Origin: an uncultured Plesiomonas sp.
Lineage (GTDB): Bacteria > Pseudomonadota > Gammaproteobacteria > Enterobacterales > CAMTGL01
Length of the DNA: 46,048 bases
Direction: 5' to 3'
Assembly: GCA_947071955.1 (NCBI GenBank)
Contig: CAMTGL010000001.1
Coordinates: 1 to 46,048, forward strand
Shown here: piece after piece, positions 8,398-16,724 of the stretch
Layout of the letters: the number at the start of each line of letters is the position of its first letter
Position numbering within the stretch: position 1 is the stretch's first letter
Notes under the pieces: model-generated
What the model saw: the letters and a program-made list of their open reading frames with translations, nothing else
Database searches by the model: none
What the model was told of the DNA's origin: nothing
Position numbers and translations under genes: made by a program

Positions 8398-8508
8398 GGT
8401 GTTGATGAGGTTGTGACACGACAGCAGCATTAACGCACGACATTGCTCACATATTGCTTCCAAAATGCACTTCGGCCAGCTTACATCCCATAAGCTGGCC
8501 ATTTTTTT
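8398..8508 (+). ncRNA. ryhB: RyhB iron-responsive small RNA
   Basis: The conserved RyhB core GCACGACATTGCTCAC, followed by TTGCTTCC, is found at 8434-8461 with a 2-base insertion relative to the E. coli core I remember. It is followed by an intrinsic terminator: GGCCAGCTTA (8474-8483), 7-base loop, TAAGCTGGCC (8491-8500), then seven T. The promoter predicts a start near 8398, giving a transcript of about 110 nt, slightly longer than E. coli RyhB (90 nt). RyhB with Hfq represses mRNAs of iron-using proteins when iron is scarce. Start and 5' part are inferred; core, Fur box and terminator are seen directly. Confidence 0.93.
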
Positions 8509-8599
8509 ATCTGTGCCTTTTTCTTTATCCCAACACGGCTAATCTTTTGCGCAATTTCCATGCCTATTTTGTGTCGACAGCCTTTTAATGACAAAAATG

Positions 8600-8960
8600 G
8601 GTGATAAAATCAGCGTGCCCTGATTTTGTATTCTACGCGCCATCACTTATCTGCTCTGGGCTTGATAAAAGTCAAGGACAAAAACAGTATCCACAGCAGA
8701 TGATCATATTAAGATCAAGTATTGATCAGCATTAATTTTATTAACTGTATGATTAATAAAGATGTTTATCAGGTTTTTCCTCTAGATCACACTCATGATC
8801 ACAATATCGCATTTTATTGTTCACAAACTTATCCACAGATCAGCCATCATCAAAAAACCGTCTCTAAACCCTATAAATGATCGCAGGGTATGCGGGAATT
8901 TCGTACCGAAAGCGGCTTTATTTAGCATATTGCGGGTTTATGCTGATCTGACGGGGGATA
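8600..8960. other. GATC-dense AT-rich block with DnaA-box-like sites upstream of polA
   Basis: Eight GATC sites fall within 247 bases (first bases at 8702, 8713, 8724, 8785, 8797, 8838, 8879, 8945), about eight times the chance rate, with the first three exactly 11 bases apart. A perfect DnaA box TTATCCACA is at 8829-8837. Near matches in the same orientation are GTATCCACA (8687), TAGATCACA (8783), ATGATCACA (8795) and TTGTTCACA (8817). An AT-rich stretch spans about 8706-8772. This is origin-like architecture, but mnmG and mioC, which usually flank gammaproteobacterial oriC, are absent. It could be an origin, a DnaA-titrating or SeqA-binding site, or a polA control region. No gene is supported here. 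Confidence 0.5.
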
Positions 8961-9067
8961 ACCTATTTTCTGCTGGGGAAGATGAGCAACATGGTGTGCT
9001 GTGATTCGCTTCTGGGCGCAGGTGTGGCATCCTTTAGGGTATTGATGACTGACCGGATACCTTTATT

Positions 9068-11893
9068 ATGGCTGAGATTGCACCCAATCCGTTGATCCTC
9101 GTGGATGGATCATCTTACCTCTACCGTGCCTACCATGCTTTTCCACCGCTGACCAATGCACACGGAGAGCCGACCGGTGCAATGTACGGTGTGCTGAATA
9201 TGCTGAAAAGCCTATTAAATCAGTATGCTCCCAGCCAGATGGCGGTGGTGTTTGATGCCAAGGGCAAAACCTTCCGTGATGAGATGTTTGCCGAATACAA
9301 GGCACACCGCCCGCCGATGCCCGATGATCTGCGCAGCCAGATAGCGCCGCTGCACGAAATGGTGCAGGCGATGGGGTTGCCGTTGCTGGTGATCAGCGGA
9401 GTAGAAGCGGATGATGTGATAGGTACGCTGGCGACTCAGGCAGCCGCCGACGGTCGTGATGTGCTGATCAGCACCGGTGATAAAGACATGGCGCAGCTGG
9501 TGAACCCGCGGATCACCTTGATTAACACCATGAACAACACGGTGTTAGGCCCGCAGGAAGTGCAAGAGAAATACGGTGTTGGCCCCGAGCTGATTATCGA
9601 TTTTCTCGCACTGATGGGGGACTCTTCCGATAATATTCCGGGTGTTCCAGGCGTGGGTGAAAAGACCGCGCTGGCGCTATTAAACGGTATCGGCAGTATT
9701 AAGCAGATTTATACCCAGCTTGACGCTATTCCCGCGCTCGGTTTTCGTGGGGCAAAAACCCTGCCAGCAAAACTGGAGTTGCACAAAGCCAATGCTGATC
9801 TTTCGTACGCATTGGCAACAATCAAAACCGATGTGCCATTAGAGCAAGATCATCTGTCGCTCGATATTCAGCCTGCCGATACCGACAGCCTGATCCGCCT
9901 GTTTGGCCGTTTTGAATTTAAACGCTGGTTGGCCGATTTACTTGACGGTAAAGATATCAGCGCGCCGGTACCGCTGGCGGCGGCTCGCCGTACCGGAACA
10001 GGCTCAGGCAGTGAAAGCAGCACCCCCTCAGCATCACAAGCGGCGGTGACAGAAGCAAAGATCACGGCGGTGAGTGTTGATCACAGTGCGTATGACACCA
10101 TTCTGACACAGGCGCAGCTTGATCTGTGGTTACAAAAACTGCAAGCGGCCGATCTGTTTGCCTTTGATACCGAAACCGACGGGCTAGACTATATGACGGC
10201 CAATCTGGTCGGTGTCTCTTTTGCCTGTGCAGCAGGTGAAGCGGCCTATCTGCCACTGGCCCATGACTACTTGGATGCCCCCGATCAGCTTGATCTAACC
10301 GCGGTGCTGGCACAGCTCAAGCCGCTACTGGAAGATGCGCAGCGGCAGAAAGTGGGGCAAAACCTGAAGTTTGATCAGAGCATTTTGGCGCGTTACGGCA
10401 TTGAACTGCGCGGTATCGCCTATGACACTATGCTTGAATCTTATGTGCTCAACAGCGTCGCCGGTCGCCATGATATGGATAGCCTTGCCGAACGCCATCT
10501 GGCGCACCAGACCATCAGCTTTGAAGAGGTGGCCGGTAAGGGGAAAAATCAGTTAACCTTCAACCAAATTGCCCTTGAACAGGCCGCGCCGTATGCCGCG
10601 GAAGATGCCGATATCACCTTGCGTTTGCATCAGGCACTGTGGCCACAGCTACAGGCCCAGCCGAGTCTGGAAAAAGTTTTTCGTGAGATAGAGATCCCGC
10701 TCGTGCCGGTATTGTCACGCATTGAGCGCACTGGCGTATTAATTGAGCCGATGCTGCTCAATCAGCAGTCATCTGAATTGGCGCAGCGTTTGGCTGAGCT
10801 CGAAACCGAGGCTCATACACTGGCGGGTGAGTCATTTAATCTGGCATCACCCAAGCAATTACAGGCAATTTTGTTCGATAAACTCGGTTTACCGGTTCTG
10901 AAAAAAACACCCGGCGGCGCACCATCCACCAATGAAGAGGTGTTGGCTGAACTGGCGCTTGATTACCCGTTACCGGCAATTTTGCTTGAGTACCGTGGAA
11001 TGGCAAAGCTCAAATCAACCTATACCGATAAACTGCCGCAAATGATCAATCCGCAGACTGGCCGTTTGCACACCTCGTACCATCAGGCGGTAACTGCGAC
11101 TGGCCGCTTATCCTCAACTGATCCGAATCTGCAAAATATTCCAGTACGCAATGAGGCCGGCCGCCGTATCAGACAGGCGTTTATCGCCGATACCGGTAGT
11201 AAAATTGTGGCGGCTGACTACTCACAGATAGAGCTGCGGATCATGGCGCACTTGTCTGGCGATCAGGGACTGCTGAAGGCCTTCAGTGAAGGTGTGGATA
11301 TTCATCGAGCTACTGCTGCGGAGGTTTTTGGGCTGGATCGCGACAAGGTCAGTGCTGATCAGCGTCGCAGTGCCAAAGCCATTAACTTTGGCCTGATCTA
11401 CGGTATGAGTGCCTTTGGTCTGGCGCGTCAGCTCGGTATTGGCCGTAATGAAGCCCAGCGTTATATGGATCTCTATTTCGAGCGTTATCCCGGCGTGCTT
11501 GATTATATGGAGAGCACCCGCACACAGGCCACGGCACAGGGATATGTCGAAACCCTGTTTGGTCGCCGTTTGCAGTTGCCGGATATTAATGCGCGTAACG
11601 GTATTCGCCGTAAGGCTGCAGAGCGGGCGGCAATCAATGCCCCTATGCAGGGCACGGCGGCTGATATCATCAAAAAAGCGATGCTGGCCGTTGATCAGTG
11701 GTTGCGTGAAACCCCTGAGCTGGGTGTTCGCCTGCTGATGCAAGTACACGATGAACTGGTGTTTGAAATTCCACAGCAGCATGTTGAGCACTGTACCCTA
11801 CAGATCAAACAGATTATGGAGCAGTGTGCCACCCTGAATGTTCCGCTGGTGGTTGATGTTGGTGTGGGGGATAACTGGGATCAGGCTCATTGA
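9068..11893 (+). CDS. polA: DNA polymerase I
   Basis: The 941-residue protein (E. coli 928) fills gaps and removes RNA primers during replication and repair. The 5' nuclease domain covers about residues 1-290 (ILVDGSSYLYRAYHAF, EADDVIGTLA, GDKDMAQLV, MGDSSDNIPGVPGVGEKTA). The 3'-5' exonuclease domain is about 345-530 and keeps its catalytic DTE at 367-369, so proofreading should be active. The polymerase domain follows, with motif A DYSQIELR (Asp 717), motif B RRSAKAINFGLIYG and motif C VHDEL (Asp 895). A low-complexity Ser/Ala/Gly linker at about 310-330 joins the first two domains. The ribosome site is weak. Spot 42 RNA follows, as in E. coli. Confidence 0.98.
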   Translation: MAEIAPNPLILVDGSSYLYRAYHAFPPLTNAHGEPTGAMYGVLNMLKSLLNQYAPSQMAVVFDAKGKTFRDEMFAEYKAHRPPMPDDLRSQIAPLHEMVQAMGLPLLVISGVEADDVIGTLATQAAADGRDVLISTGDKDMAQLVNPRITLINTMNNTVLGPQEVQEKYGVGPELIIDFLALMGDSSDNIPGVPGVGEKTALALLNGIGSIKQIYTQLDAIPALGFRGAKTLPAKLELHKANADLSYALATIKTDVPLEQDHLSLDIQPADTDSLIRLFGRFEFKRWLADLLDGKDISAPVPLAAARRTGTGSGSESSTPSASQAAVTEAKITAVSVDHSAYDTILTQAQLDLWLQKLQAADLFAFDTETDGLDYMTANLVGVSFACAAGEAAYLPLAHDYLDAPDQLDLTAVLAQLKPLLEDAQRQKVGQNLKFDQSILARYGIELRGIAYDTMLESYVLNSVAGRHDMDSLAERHLAHQTISFEEVAGKGKNQLTFNQIALEQAAPYAAEDADITLRLHQALWPQLQAQPSLEKVFREIEIPLVPVLSRIERTGVLIEPMLLNQQSSELAQRLAELETEAHTLAGESFNLASPKQLQAILFDKLGLPVLKKTPGGAPSTNEEVLAELALDYPLPAILLEYRGMAKLKSTYTDKLPQMINPQTGRLHTSYHQAVTATGRLSSTDPNLQNIPVRNEAGRRIRQAFIADTGSKIVAADYSQIELRIMAHLSGDQGLLKAFSEGVDIHRATAAEVFGLDRDKVSADQRRSAKAINFGLIYGMSAFGLARQLGIGRNEAQRYMDLYFERYPGVLDYMESTRTQATAQGYVETLFGRRLQLPDINARNGIRRKAAERAAINAPMQGTAADIIKKAMLAVDQWLRETPELGVRLLMQVHDELVFEIPQQHVEHCTLQIKQIMEQCATLNVPLVVDVGVGDNWDQAH

Positions 11894-12091
11894 GTGCGTC
11901 ACCGTGGCATAAGTGTCTACCCCGAGCCTGCATTGTGGTCTGGTGATAACGCCATGTACAACAAAGCAACCGGCGGTAGTAAAAATGCGTGCGGTGATAA
12001 AGTAATTTCATAGTGAAAAATAACTTTCTGATTAATGTTATTTTTTGTGATGAAGTGCAACAAAAAAGTGAAAGTAAACTACAGAAAGCCC

Positions 12092-12121
12092 TTTACCTGC
12101 GTCGCTGAATTGCTGTAAAGT
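12092..12121 (+). promoter_or_regulatory. Promoter of Spot 42 RNA
   Basis: TTTACC (12092-12097) and TAAAGT (12116-12121) are separated by 18 bases and end seven bases before the conserved first base of Spot 42. Spot 42 is CRP-repressed in E. coli. A TGTGA half-site lies at 12046-12050, but its partner half is poor, so CRP control is not claimed here. Confidence 0.55.
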
Positions 12122-12128
12122 TTACTAC

Positions 12129-12235
12129 GTAGGGTACAGAGGTAAGATGTTCTATCTTTCAGACCTTTTACTTCACGTAATCGGATTTGGCTGAATTTTT
12201 AGCCGCCCCAGTCGTTATGACTGGGGCGTTCTTTT
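12129..12235 (+). ncRNA. spf: Spot 42 RNA
   Basis: The sequence from GTAGGGTACAGAGGTAAGAT through the TTTCAGACCTTTTACTTCAC and GTAATCGGATTTGGCTGAAT blocks is almost identical to E. coli Spot 42. It ends in the terminator GCCCCAGTC...GACTGGGGC followed by a T-rich tail. The length of about 107 nt compares with 109 nt in E. coli. Spot 42 is an Hfq-dependent regulator of catabolic and transport mRNAs, best known for galK. Its position directly after polA is the conserved one. Confidence 0.97.
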
Positions 12236-12523
12236 ATCCGGAATTCCCCCAAAATAACGCGCTGCTTTTTTCCTTTATCTTTCTCTCTTTGTACGGCTTT
12301 CGTTTTATTCCCGCATTTATTGCTTGAGCTGATGCTTCAGCTAACGTTACTTGTTTACCGCTTTCTGCCCTGCTATTGGTTTTGACCACTTTTTTTGCGA
12401 GTTTTTACCTTAACTTACTCTTTTAAAAGATAAATAATGACAACAGTGCGATGTAGCTCACTGATTTGCCGATTTAAATTAGAGTAATTACTTTAATTTA
12501 AGGAAAGAGTCGATATAATGAGC

Positions 12524-12631
12524 AGGCTCTTCTTATTTATCTTAATTGTGCTGTGTTTACCTTGGTTGTATGCAGGGAAAACAGACAATGACTCTACTGT
12601 ATTTTCAGGCCAGCGTTTGCTGGCTTTTTTT
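12524..12631 (+). ncRNA. Candidate small RNA or short leader ending in a strong terminator
   Basis: An intrinsic terminator (GCCAGC, loop GTTT, GCTGGC, then seven T; 12609-12631) has no gene in front of it. TATAAT occurs at 12514-12519, so a transcript of about 105 nt is possible, but no good -35 element is placed correctly. A hydrophobic 90-residue frame starting at 12518 runs through the terminator and has a poorly spaced ribosome site, so an RNA is the better reading. Low confidence. Confidence 0.3.
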
Positions 12632-12892
12632 ATGGTTTTTCTGCCATTAACGGTGCCTGCGGTCTGTGTTTGTCGTTATTACTGCACGGTTTTTTCTTGT
12701 TGTTCTTGCCTAAACCGTTATGCAGTAACGGGCATACATATTGTTATAAAAAAACAGCATTGTCTGACTTATTTATTTCTGCGAAACTAAATATTGATGA
12801 CAAAGTGAAATGTTAATGCGGGGTTATCTGATAACCCATTGAGCCGATTAAAATTAAAACCTTAGAGCCAGCTCAACTTGTATGATGTAGTG

Positions 12893-13010
12893 CTTAATCT
12901 TGCATAAATATCTTGCGAAACCACGCAGGATCGAAGATCCTAAAACCATAATGATAAAAATCTCCTATTTCTCTCCCGTTGCCCCATCGTACGATGGGGA
13001 CTTTGTTTTC
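12893..13010 (+). ncRNA. Candidate Hfq-type small RNA with anti-Shine-Dalgarno segment
   Basis: TATGAT at 12881-12886 could be a -10 element, giving a start near 12893. The predicted RNA has a 5' hairpin (AGGATC/GATCCT at 12927-12941), then an unpaired A/U- and pyrimidine-rich stretch containing TCTCCT (12961-12966), the complement of a ribosome-binding site. It ends in the palindrome CCCCATCGTACGATGGGG (12982-12999) followed by ACTTTGTTTT. This order resembles Hfq-dependent sRNAs. The -35 element is weak and the T tract is interrupted. Confidence 0.35.
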
Positions 13011-13386
13011 CCCGCCATGAATCTCTGCACATATTTTTCTGCATGTGTTTGCACACTTTTCCTACCAACTTTTTCGTCAATCAGCCCTGAGATCTCTACA
13101 GTATGTTTGGCACAAAAGAGCGGCATAGACGGTGGTATCGCAATACGTGATACAGCATAGCGCCACAAGATATGGTCACACTGATAGTTTCTCGGGTGCG
13201 CTATACTGGTTGGAAAACCGGTTTTTTGGCGGCTAAATGTACTGTAGAGCCGATATCAGGGTGTGAAGCGGCACGATTTTCCCGCTTTTTATTCATTTGC
13301 AGCGCCGAAAGCCTAGAATGTTCTATTTCTGAACGTAAACACTGGCATAATATGGCCTACTGATCCCGCATCACAATGGTGTTGAT

Positions 13387-13947
13387 ATGACCCGCGAAAA
13401 GAAAACCCGTAAAGCGCCGGGTGGCGTTAAACTTGATCCATCAAAGCCGAAAAAAAGCCGTGCCGAACTTGATCAAATGTCACGTGATCAAAAGCGGCTG
13501 AAAAAGCGTAAAGGCCTTAACTCAGGCACGCGCCAAAATCCGGAAGGTTCTTCACGTAAGACTGATAGCCGTGCGGATAAAGACCCGCGTATCGGCAGTA
13601 AAAAACCGGTGCCACTGATGGTTGAATTTGTAAACCGTCAGCCGAAAAAAGCAGCCGTTGTTAAGCCGGTAGAAAAAGAGGCACTTGCCCCAGAACTTGA
13701 ACTGGCACAACTGGAAGCGGATGAGCGTCTGCACCTGCTGTTAGATCGTGTTGATGGCGGTGAAAGTGTCAGCGAAGAAGAGCAAAACTACATCGACAGC
13801 AGCCTTGATCGTGTTGACGAACTGATGCAACTGCTCGGCTTGTCTGATGAAGAAGAGGAAGAGTCTGAAACGCCTGCACCGGTAAAAAGCAGTGATCCGG
13901 AAGATTTGTGGGAGCGTTTTAACAACAGTGATCCGAAGTCATTCTGA
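13387..13947 (+). CDS. yihI: Der GTPase-activating protein YihI
   Basis: The 186-residue protein has the YihI layout. A very basic, disordered N-terminal third carries KPKKSRAELDQMSRDQKRLKK and DPRIGSKKPVPL blocks. A C-terminal helical part follows, with LAQLEADERLHLLLDRVDGGE and YIDSSLDRVDELMQLLGL, and then an acidic tail. In E. coli YihI stimulates the GTPase Der, a 50S ribosome assembly factor, and so modulates ribosome biogenesis. The stop overlaps the start of the next gene by one base, indicating translational coupling. The ribosome site before the ATG is weak. It is somewhat longer than the E. coli protein (169 aa). Confidence 0.92.
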   Translation: MTREKKTRKAPGGVKLDPSKPKKSRAELDQMSRDQKRLKKRKGLNSGTRQNPEGSSRKTDSRADKDPRIGSKKPVPLMVEFVNRQPKKAAVVKPVEKEALAPELELAQLEADERLHLLLDRVDGGESVSEEEQNYIDSSLDRVDELMQLLGLSDEEEEESETPAPVKSSDPEDLWERFNNSDPKSF

Positions 13948-14405
13948 TGCTGTGGCAACAGGGATTAGTATTGGCAGCAGTGATGATACTGCTGCCATTA
14001 GCCTTATACGCAGGTTGGTTACTGGGCAAACTGTGGCAACAGCGGCAGGCACAGCACCATCGGCAACAGCAACGTAACCAGACACTGGTCGACAGCATTC
14101 AGACCATCGCACAGGCCATGCAGTCTGGGCAGTGTAATTTATCGGAAGGCGTGTTGCGCCTGCACCCTCTGCTTGAGGCAGTGAATCAGGCAGATACCCC
14201 GCAATTATCTACCCATTTTCCGGCAATGCAGGCTCTGTTTGAGGCTGTTGCTGCCATGCCAACACATGAAGCCCGCAAAAATTATAAACGCAATCAAATT
14301 ATGAAATGGGATCTGGAACGCGAGCTGGCGGAAAGCCGCCTGCAAACAGAGATCGAAGATGAGCTTCCTACTCTGCTTGCGTGGTGTTCTGCATTACCGA
14401 AATAA
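13947..14405 (+). CDS. DUF2489 family membrane-anchored protein
   Basis: The 152-residue protein has one N-terminal membrane segment (about residues 5-27), then a mostly helical cytoplasmic part rich in Gln and Glu. Its C-terminal blocks (HEARKNYKRNQIMKWDLERE, IEDELPTLLAW) recall DUF2489, which sits next to yihI and hemN in Vibrio-type genomes. The function is unknown. The start codon shares its A with the stop of yihI (TGATG), and hemN begins 37 bases downstream, so the three genes probably form one transcript. Confidence 0.75.
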   Translation: MLWQQGLVLAAVMILLPLALYAGWLLGKLWQQRQAQHHRQQQRNQTLVDSIQTIAQAMQSGQCNLSEGVLRLHPLLEAVNQADTPQLSTHFPAMQALFEAVAAMPTHEARKNYKRNQIMKWDLERELAESRLQTEIEDELPTLLAWCSALPK

Positions 14406-14442
14406 AAGCAGTTTAAGCTGCGGTGAATTGGAAGGAATGAGC

Positions 14443-15825
14443 ATGTCTGTGATTGTGAATAACCCCACTGAGTGGGATCTGGCGTTAATCCAGAAGTATA
14501 ACTACTCTGGCCCACGCTATACGTCGTATCCTACGGCGCTTGAATTTCATGAAGGTTATCAAGAGAGCGATTTCAGGCAGGCGGTGGCCCGTTATCCTGA
14601 GCGCCCGTTATCACTGTATATCCACATTCCTTTTTGCCACAAGCTCTGCTATTTCTGCGGTTGTAATAAAGTGATCACCCGCCATGTGCACAAGGCCGAT
14701 CACTACCTTGATGTGCTGGAACAAGAGATCATTCAGCGCGCTGCCCTGTTTACTGACCGTCAGGTTTCCCAGATCCACTGGGGCGGCGGTACGCCGACCT
14801 TCCTAAGTAAAACACAAGTCAGCCGTTTGATTCACCTGCTGCGAACCCATTTTAATGTGCGTGCCGATGCTGAGATCAGCATTGAACTTGACCCGCGTGA
14901 AATTGAGCTAGATATGCTCGATCACCTGCGTGCTGAAGGCTTTAACCGCATGAGTATGGGGGTGCAGGATTTCAACAAAGAAGTTCAGCAGTTGGTTAAC
15001 CGCGAACAGGATGAAGATTTTATCTTTGCGCTGATTGCTCGAGCCCGCCAGCTTGGGTTTGCTTCAACCAATATTGACTTGATTTACGGATTGCCAAAAC
15101 AGACACCGGAAAGTTTTGCATTCACCTTGCAAAAGGTCATTGAATTAAACCCTGATCGCCTGAGCGTGTTTAATTATGCGCACCTGCCTTCACGTTTTCC
15201 GGCACAGCGTAAAATTCGTGATGAAGATTTGCCGGCACCGGCGCAGAAATTAGCCATCTTGCAAGAGACGATTGAAACGCTCTGTGGGGCTGGTTATCAG
15301 TTTATTGGTATGGATCACTTTGCTCGTCCGCAAGATGAGCTGGCTGTTGCCCAACGTCAGGGCCAGTTGCACCGTAATTTTCAGGGTTATACCACGCAGG
15401 CAGAGTGCGATCTGCTCGGTATGGGCGTATCAGCAATCAGCATGATTGGCGATCACTATGCACAAAATCAGCGTGAGCTTAAACACTACTATGCGCAGGT
15501 TACTGAGCAGGGAAATGCACTGAATAAAGGCCTGCGGATGAGCGATGAAGACTGCTTACGCCGTGATGTCATCAAAGCGCTAATCTGTAATTTCCAGCTT
15601 TCGTTTGCCGAGATAGAAGCGCAGTACCCGATTGATTTTAAACAGCACTTTGCAGAGGATTTGGCACTGCTTGCCCCGTTAGCCGCGGATGGATTAGTGA
15701 CGTTGAGCGATGAGGGGATCACTGTGATGCCGCGCGGTCATCTGCTGATCCGCAATATCTGTATGTGTTTTGATACCTATTTGCGTCAACAAGCGCGTCG
15801 TCAGCAGTTCTCGCGGGTGATTTAA
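14443..15825 (+). CDS. hemN: Oxygen-independent coproporphyrinogen III dehydrogenase
   Basis: The 460-residue radical-SAM enzyme converts coproporphyrinogen III to protoporphyrinogen IX without oxygen, in haem synthesis. The radical-SAM cysteines are in HIPFCHKLCYFCGC (C65, C69, C72, with C74), and GGGTPTFLSK, MGVQDFNKEVQQLVNREQ, NIDLIYGLPKQTPESF and MGVSAISMIGD match E. coli HemN (457 aa). The ATG at 14443 was chosen because AAGGA ends six bases upstream and the alignment to E. coli starts there; the frame is open further upstream. A strong bidirectional terminator follows. Confidence 0.97.
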   Translation: MSVIVNNPTEWDLALIQKYNYSGPRYTSYPTALEFHEGYQESDFRQAVARYPERPLSLYIHIPFCHKLCYFCGCNKVITRHVHKADHYLDVLEQEIIQRAALFTDRQVSQIHWGGGTPTFLSKTQVSRLIHLLRTHFNVRADAEISIELDPREIELDMLDHLRAEGFNRMSMGVQDFNKEVQQLVNREQDEDFIFALIARARQLGFASTNIDLIYGLPKQTPESFAFTLQKVIELNPDRLSVFNYAHLPSRFPAQRKIRDEDLPAPAQKLAILQETIETLCGAGYQFIGMDHFARPQDELAVAQRQGQLHRNFQGYTTQAECDLLGMGVSAISMIGDHYAQNQRELKHYYAQVTEQGNALNKGLRMSDEDCLRRDVIKALICNFQLSFAEIEAQYPIDFKQHFAEDLALLAPLAADGLVTLSDEGITVMPRGHLLIRNICMCFDTYLRQQARRQQFSRVI

Positions 15826-15832
15826 CCGATAA

Positions 15833-15873
15833 AAAAATGCCGCCGTGATGCACCTGCATCCGGCGGCATTTTT
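15833..15873. terminator. Bidirectional terminator between hemN and engB
   Basis: AAAAATGCCGCCG (15833-15845) pairs with CGGCGGCATTTTT (15861-15873), and the loop holds a small GATGC/GCATC helix. A and T runs on either side give each strand a T tract, as expected between convergent genes. Confidence 0.88.
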
Positions 15874-15909
15874 GCGTTATTTAACACCCAAAAAAAGCGC
15901 GCGTGAAGA

Positions 15910-16554
15910 TTACTCTTCGTCTGCTGCCGCTTGCTGTGCGTTCAACGCTTCAATTTCATGGGTAAACCAGGTATCAAGCTTAATACGCAGCAGATCAACA
16001 CCGAATTTTTTCAGTGATGAGAAAGCCTCCACCTGAATATCACCGCCAAAAGTAACAACGGCATCACGCACCATTTTTACTTGGTTTTTACGTGCGCCAC
16101 TGGCCAGCTTGTCGGCTTTAGTCAGTAGAATCAGTACGGGTAAACCGGCTTCAACAGCCCACATCACCATTTGCTGATCCAGATCTTTTAGGGGATGACG
16201 GATATCCATCAGCACCACCAGACCACGCAGACATTCACGTTTTTGCAGGTATTCACTCAGTGCCCGCTGCCACTTCAGCTTCATCTCTTCAGGCACTTGT
16301 GCATAGCCGTAACCGGGTAAATCGACTAAACGCGCTTGTTCGGCAACTTCGAACAAGTTGATCAGCTGGGTACGGCCTGGTGTTTTACTGGTACGAGCCA
16401 GACTTTTTTGATTGGTTAATGTATTTAGCGCGCTGGATTTTCCGGCGTTTGAGCGGCCCGCAAAGGCAACTTCAATTGCATTATCCATCGGAAGGTGACG
16501 GATATCCGGAGCACTGGTGACAAAATGTGTAACATGATAATTAAATTGAGCCAC
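15910..16554 (-). CDS. engB: Ribosome biogenesis GTPase EngB (YihA/YsxC)
   Basis: The 214-residue TRAFAC-class GTPase shows G1 GRSNAGKSS (residues 33-41), the G2 threonine in KTPGRTQ, G3 DLPGYGYA, and G4 LTKADK. EngB proteins are essential for late 50S subunit assembly and were linked to normal septum formation. In E. coli yihA also lies close to polA and spf. The gene is divergent from cytochrome c4 and convergent with hemN. Confidence 0.97.
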   Translation of the reverse strand: MAQFNYHVTHFVTSAPDIRHLPMDNAIEVAFAGRSNAGKSSALNTLTNQKSLARTSKTPGRTQLINLFEVAEQARLVDLPGYGYAQVPEEMKLKWQRALSEYLQKRECLRGLVVLMDIRHPLKDLDQQMVMWAVEAGLPVLILLTKADKLASGARKNQVKMVRDAVVTFGGDIQVEAFSSLKKFGVDLLRIKLDTWFTHEIEALNAQQAAADEE

Positions 16555-16724
16555 GGAACGATCTCCACCCTAGTCAAATGTGGTGCACTGATTTCTTTTA
16601 TGTGAAAATGTGTAAAATATCTGTTGTAATAATTCAGGGGCTAGCGTGAAATCATCCCCTTACTGTAACGGACAGGATTATCCGTTATCGGCATAACAAC
16701 AATCATATAGCTAAATGGAACGCC

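Larger units (their letters stand above)
12236..13386. other. Long gene-free stretch between spf and yihI
   Basis: About 1.15 kb has no convincing protein gene. It holds two terminator-like structures (12609-12631 and 12982-13010), each of which could end a small RNA, and a near-palindrome GGGTTATC-T-GATAACCC at 12821-12837 that could be an operator. In E. coli the CsrA-binding sRNA csrC lies in this neighbourhood, but the repeated GGA hairpin loops expected for csrC are not seen. Confidence 0.5.

Noticed and set aside
11222..11791. 189-aa frame antisense to polA
   Set aside because: It lies wholly inside the polymerase domain coding sequence, has no ribosome site and no recognisable domain; it is a codon-bias shadow.
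12518..12790. Hydrophobic 90-aa frame after spf
   Set aside because: The ribosome site is about 13 bases away, TATAAT overlaps the start codon, and a strong terminator lies inside the frame.
12236..13386. A csrC homologue in its conserved neighbourhood
   Set aside because: The repeated GGA-loop hairpins that define CsrB/CsrC RNAs are not present.
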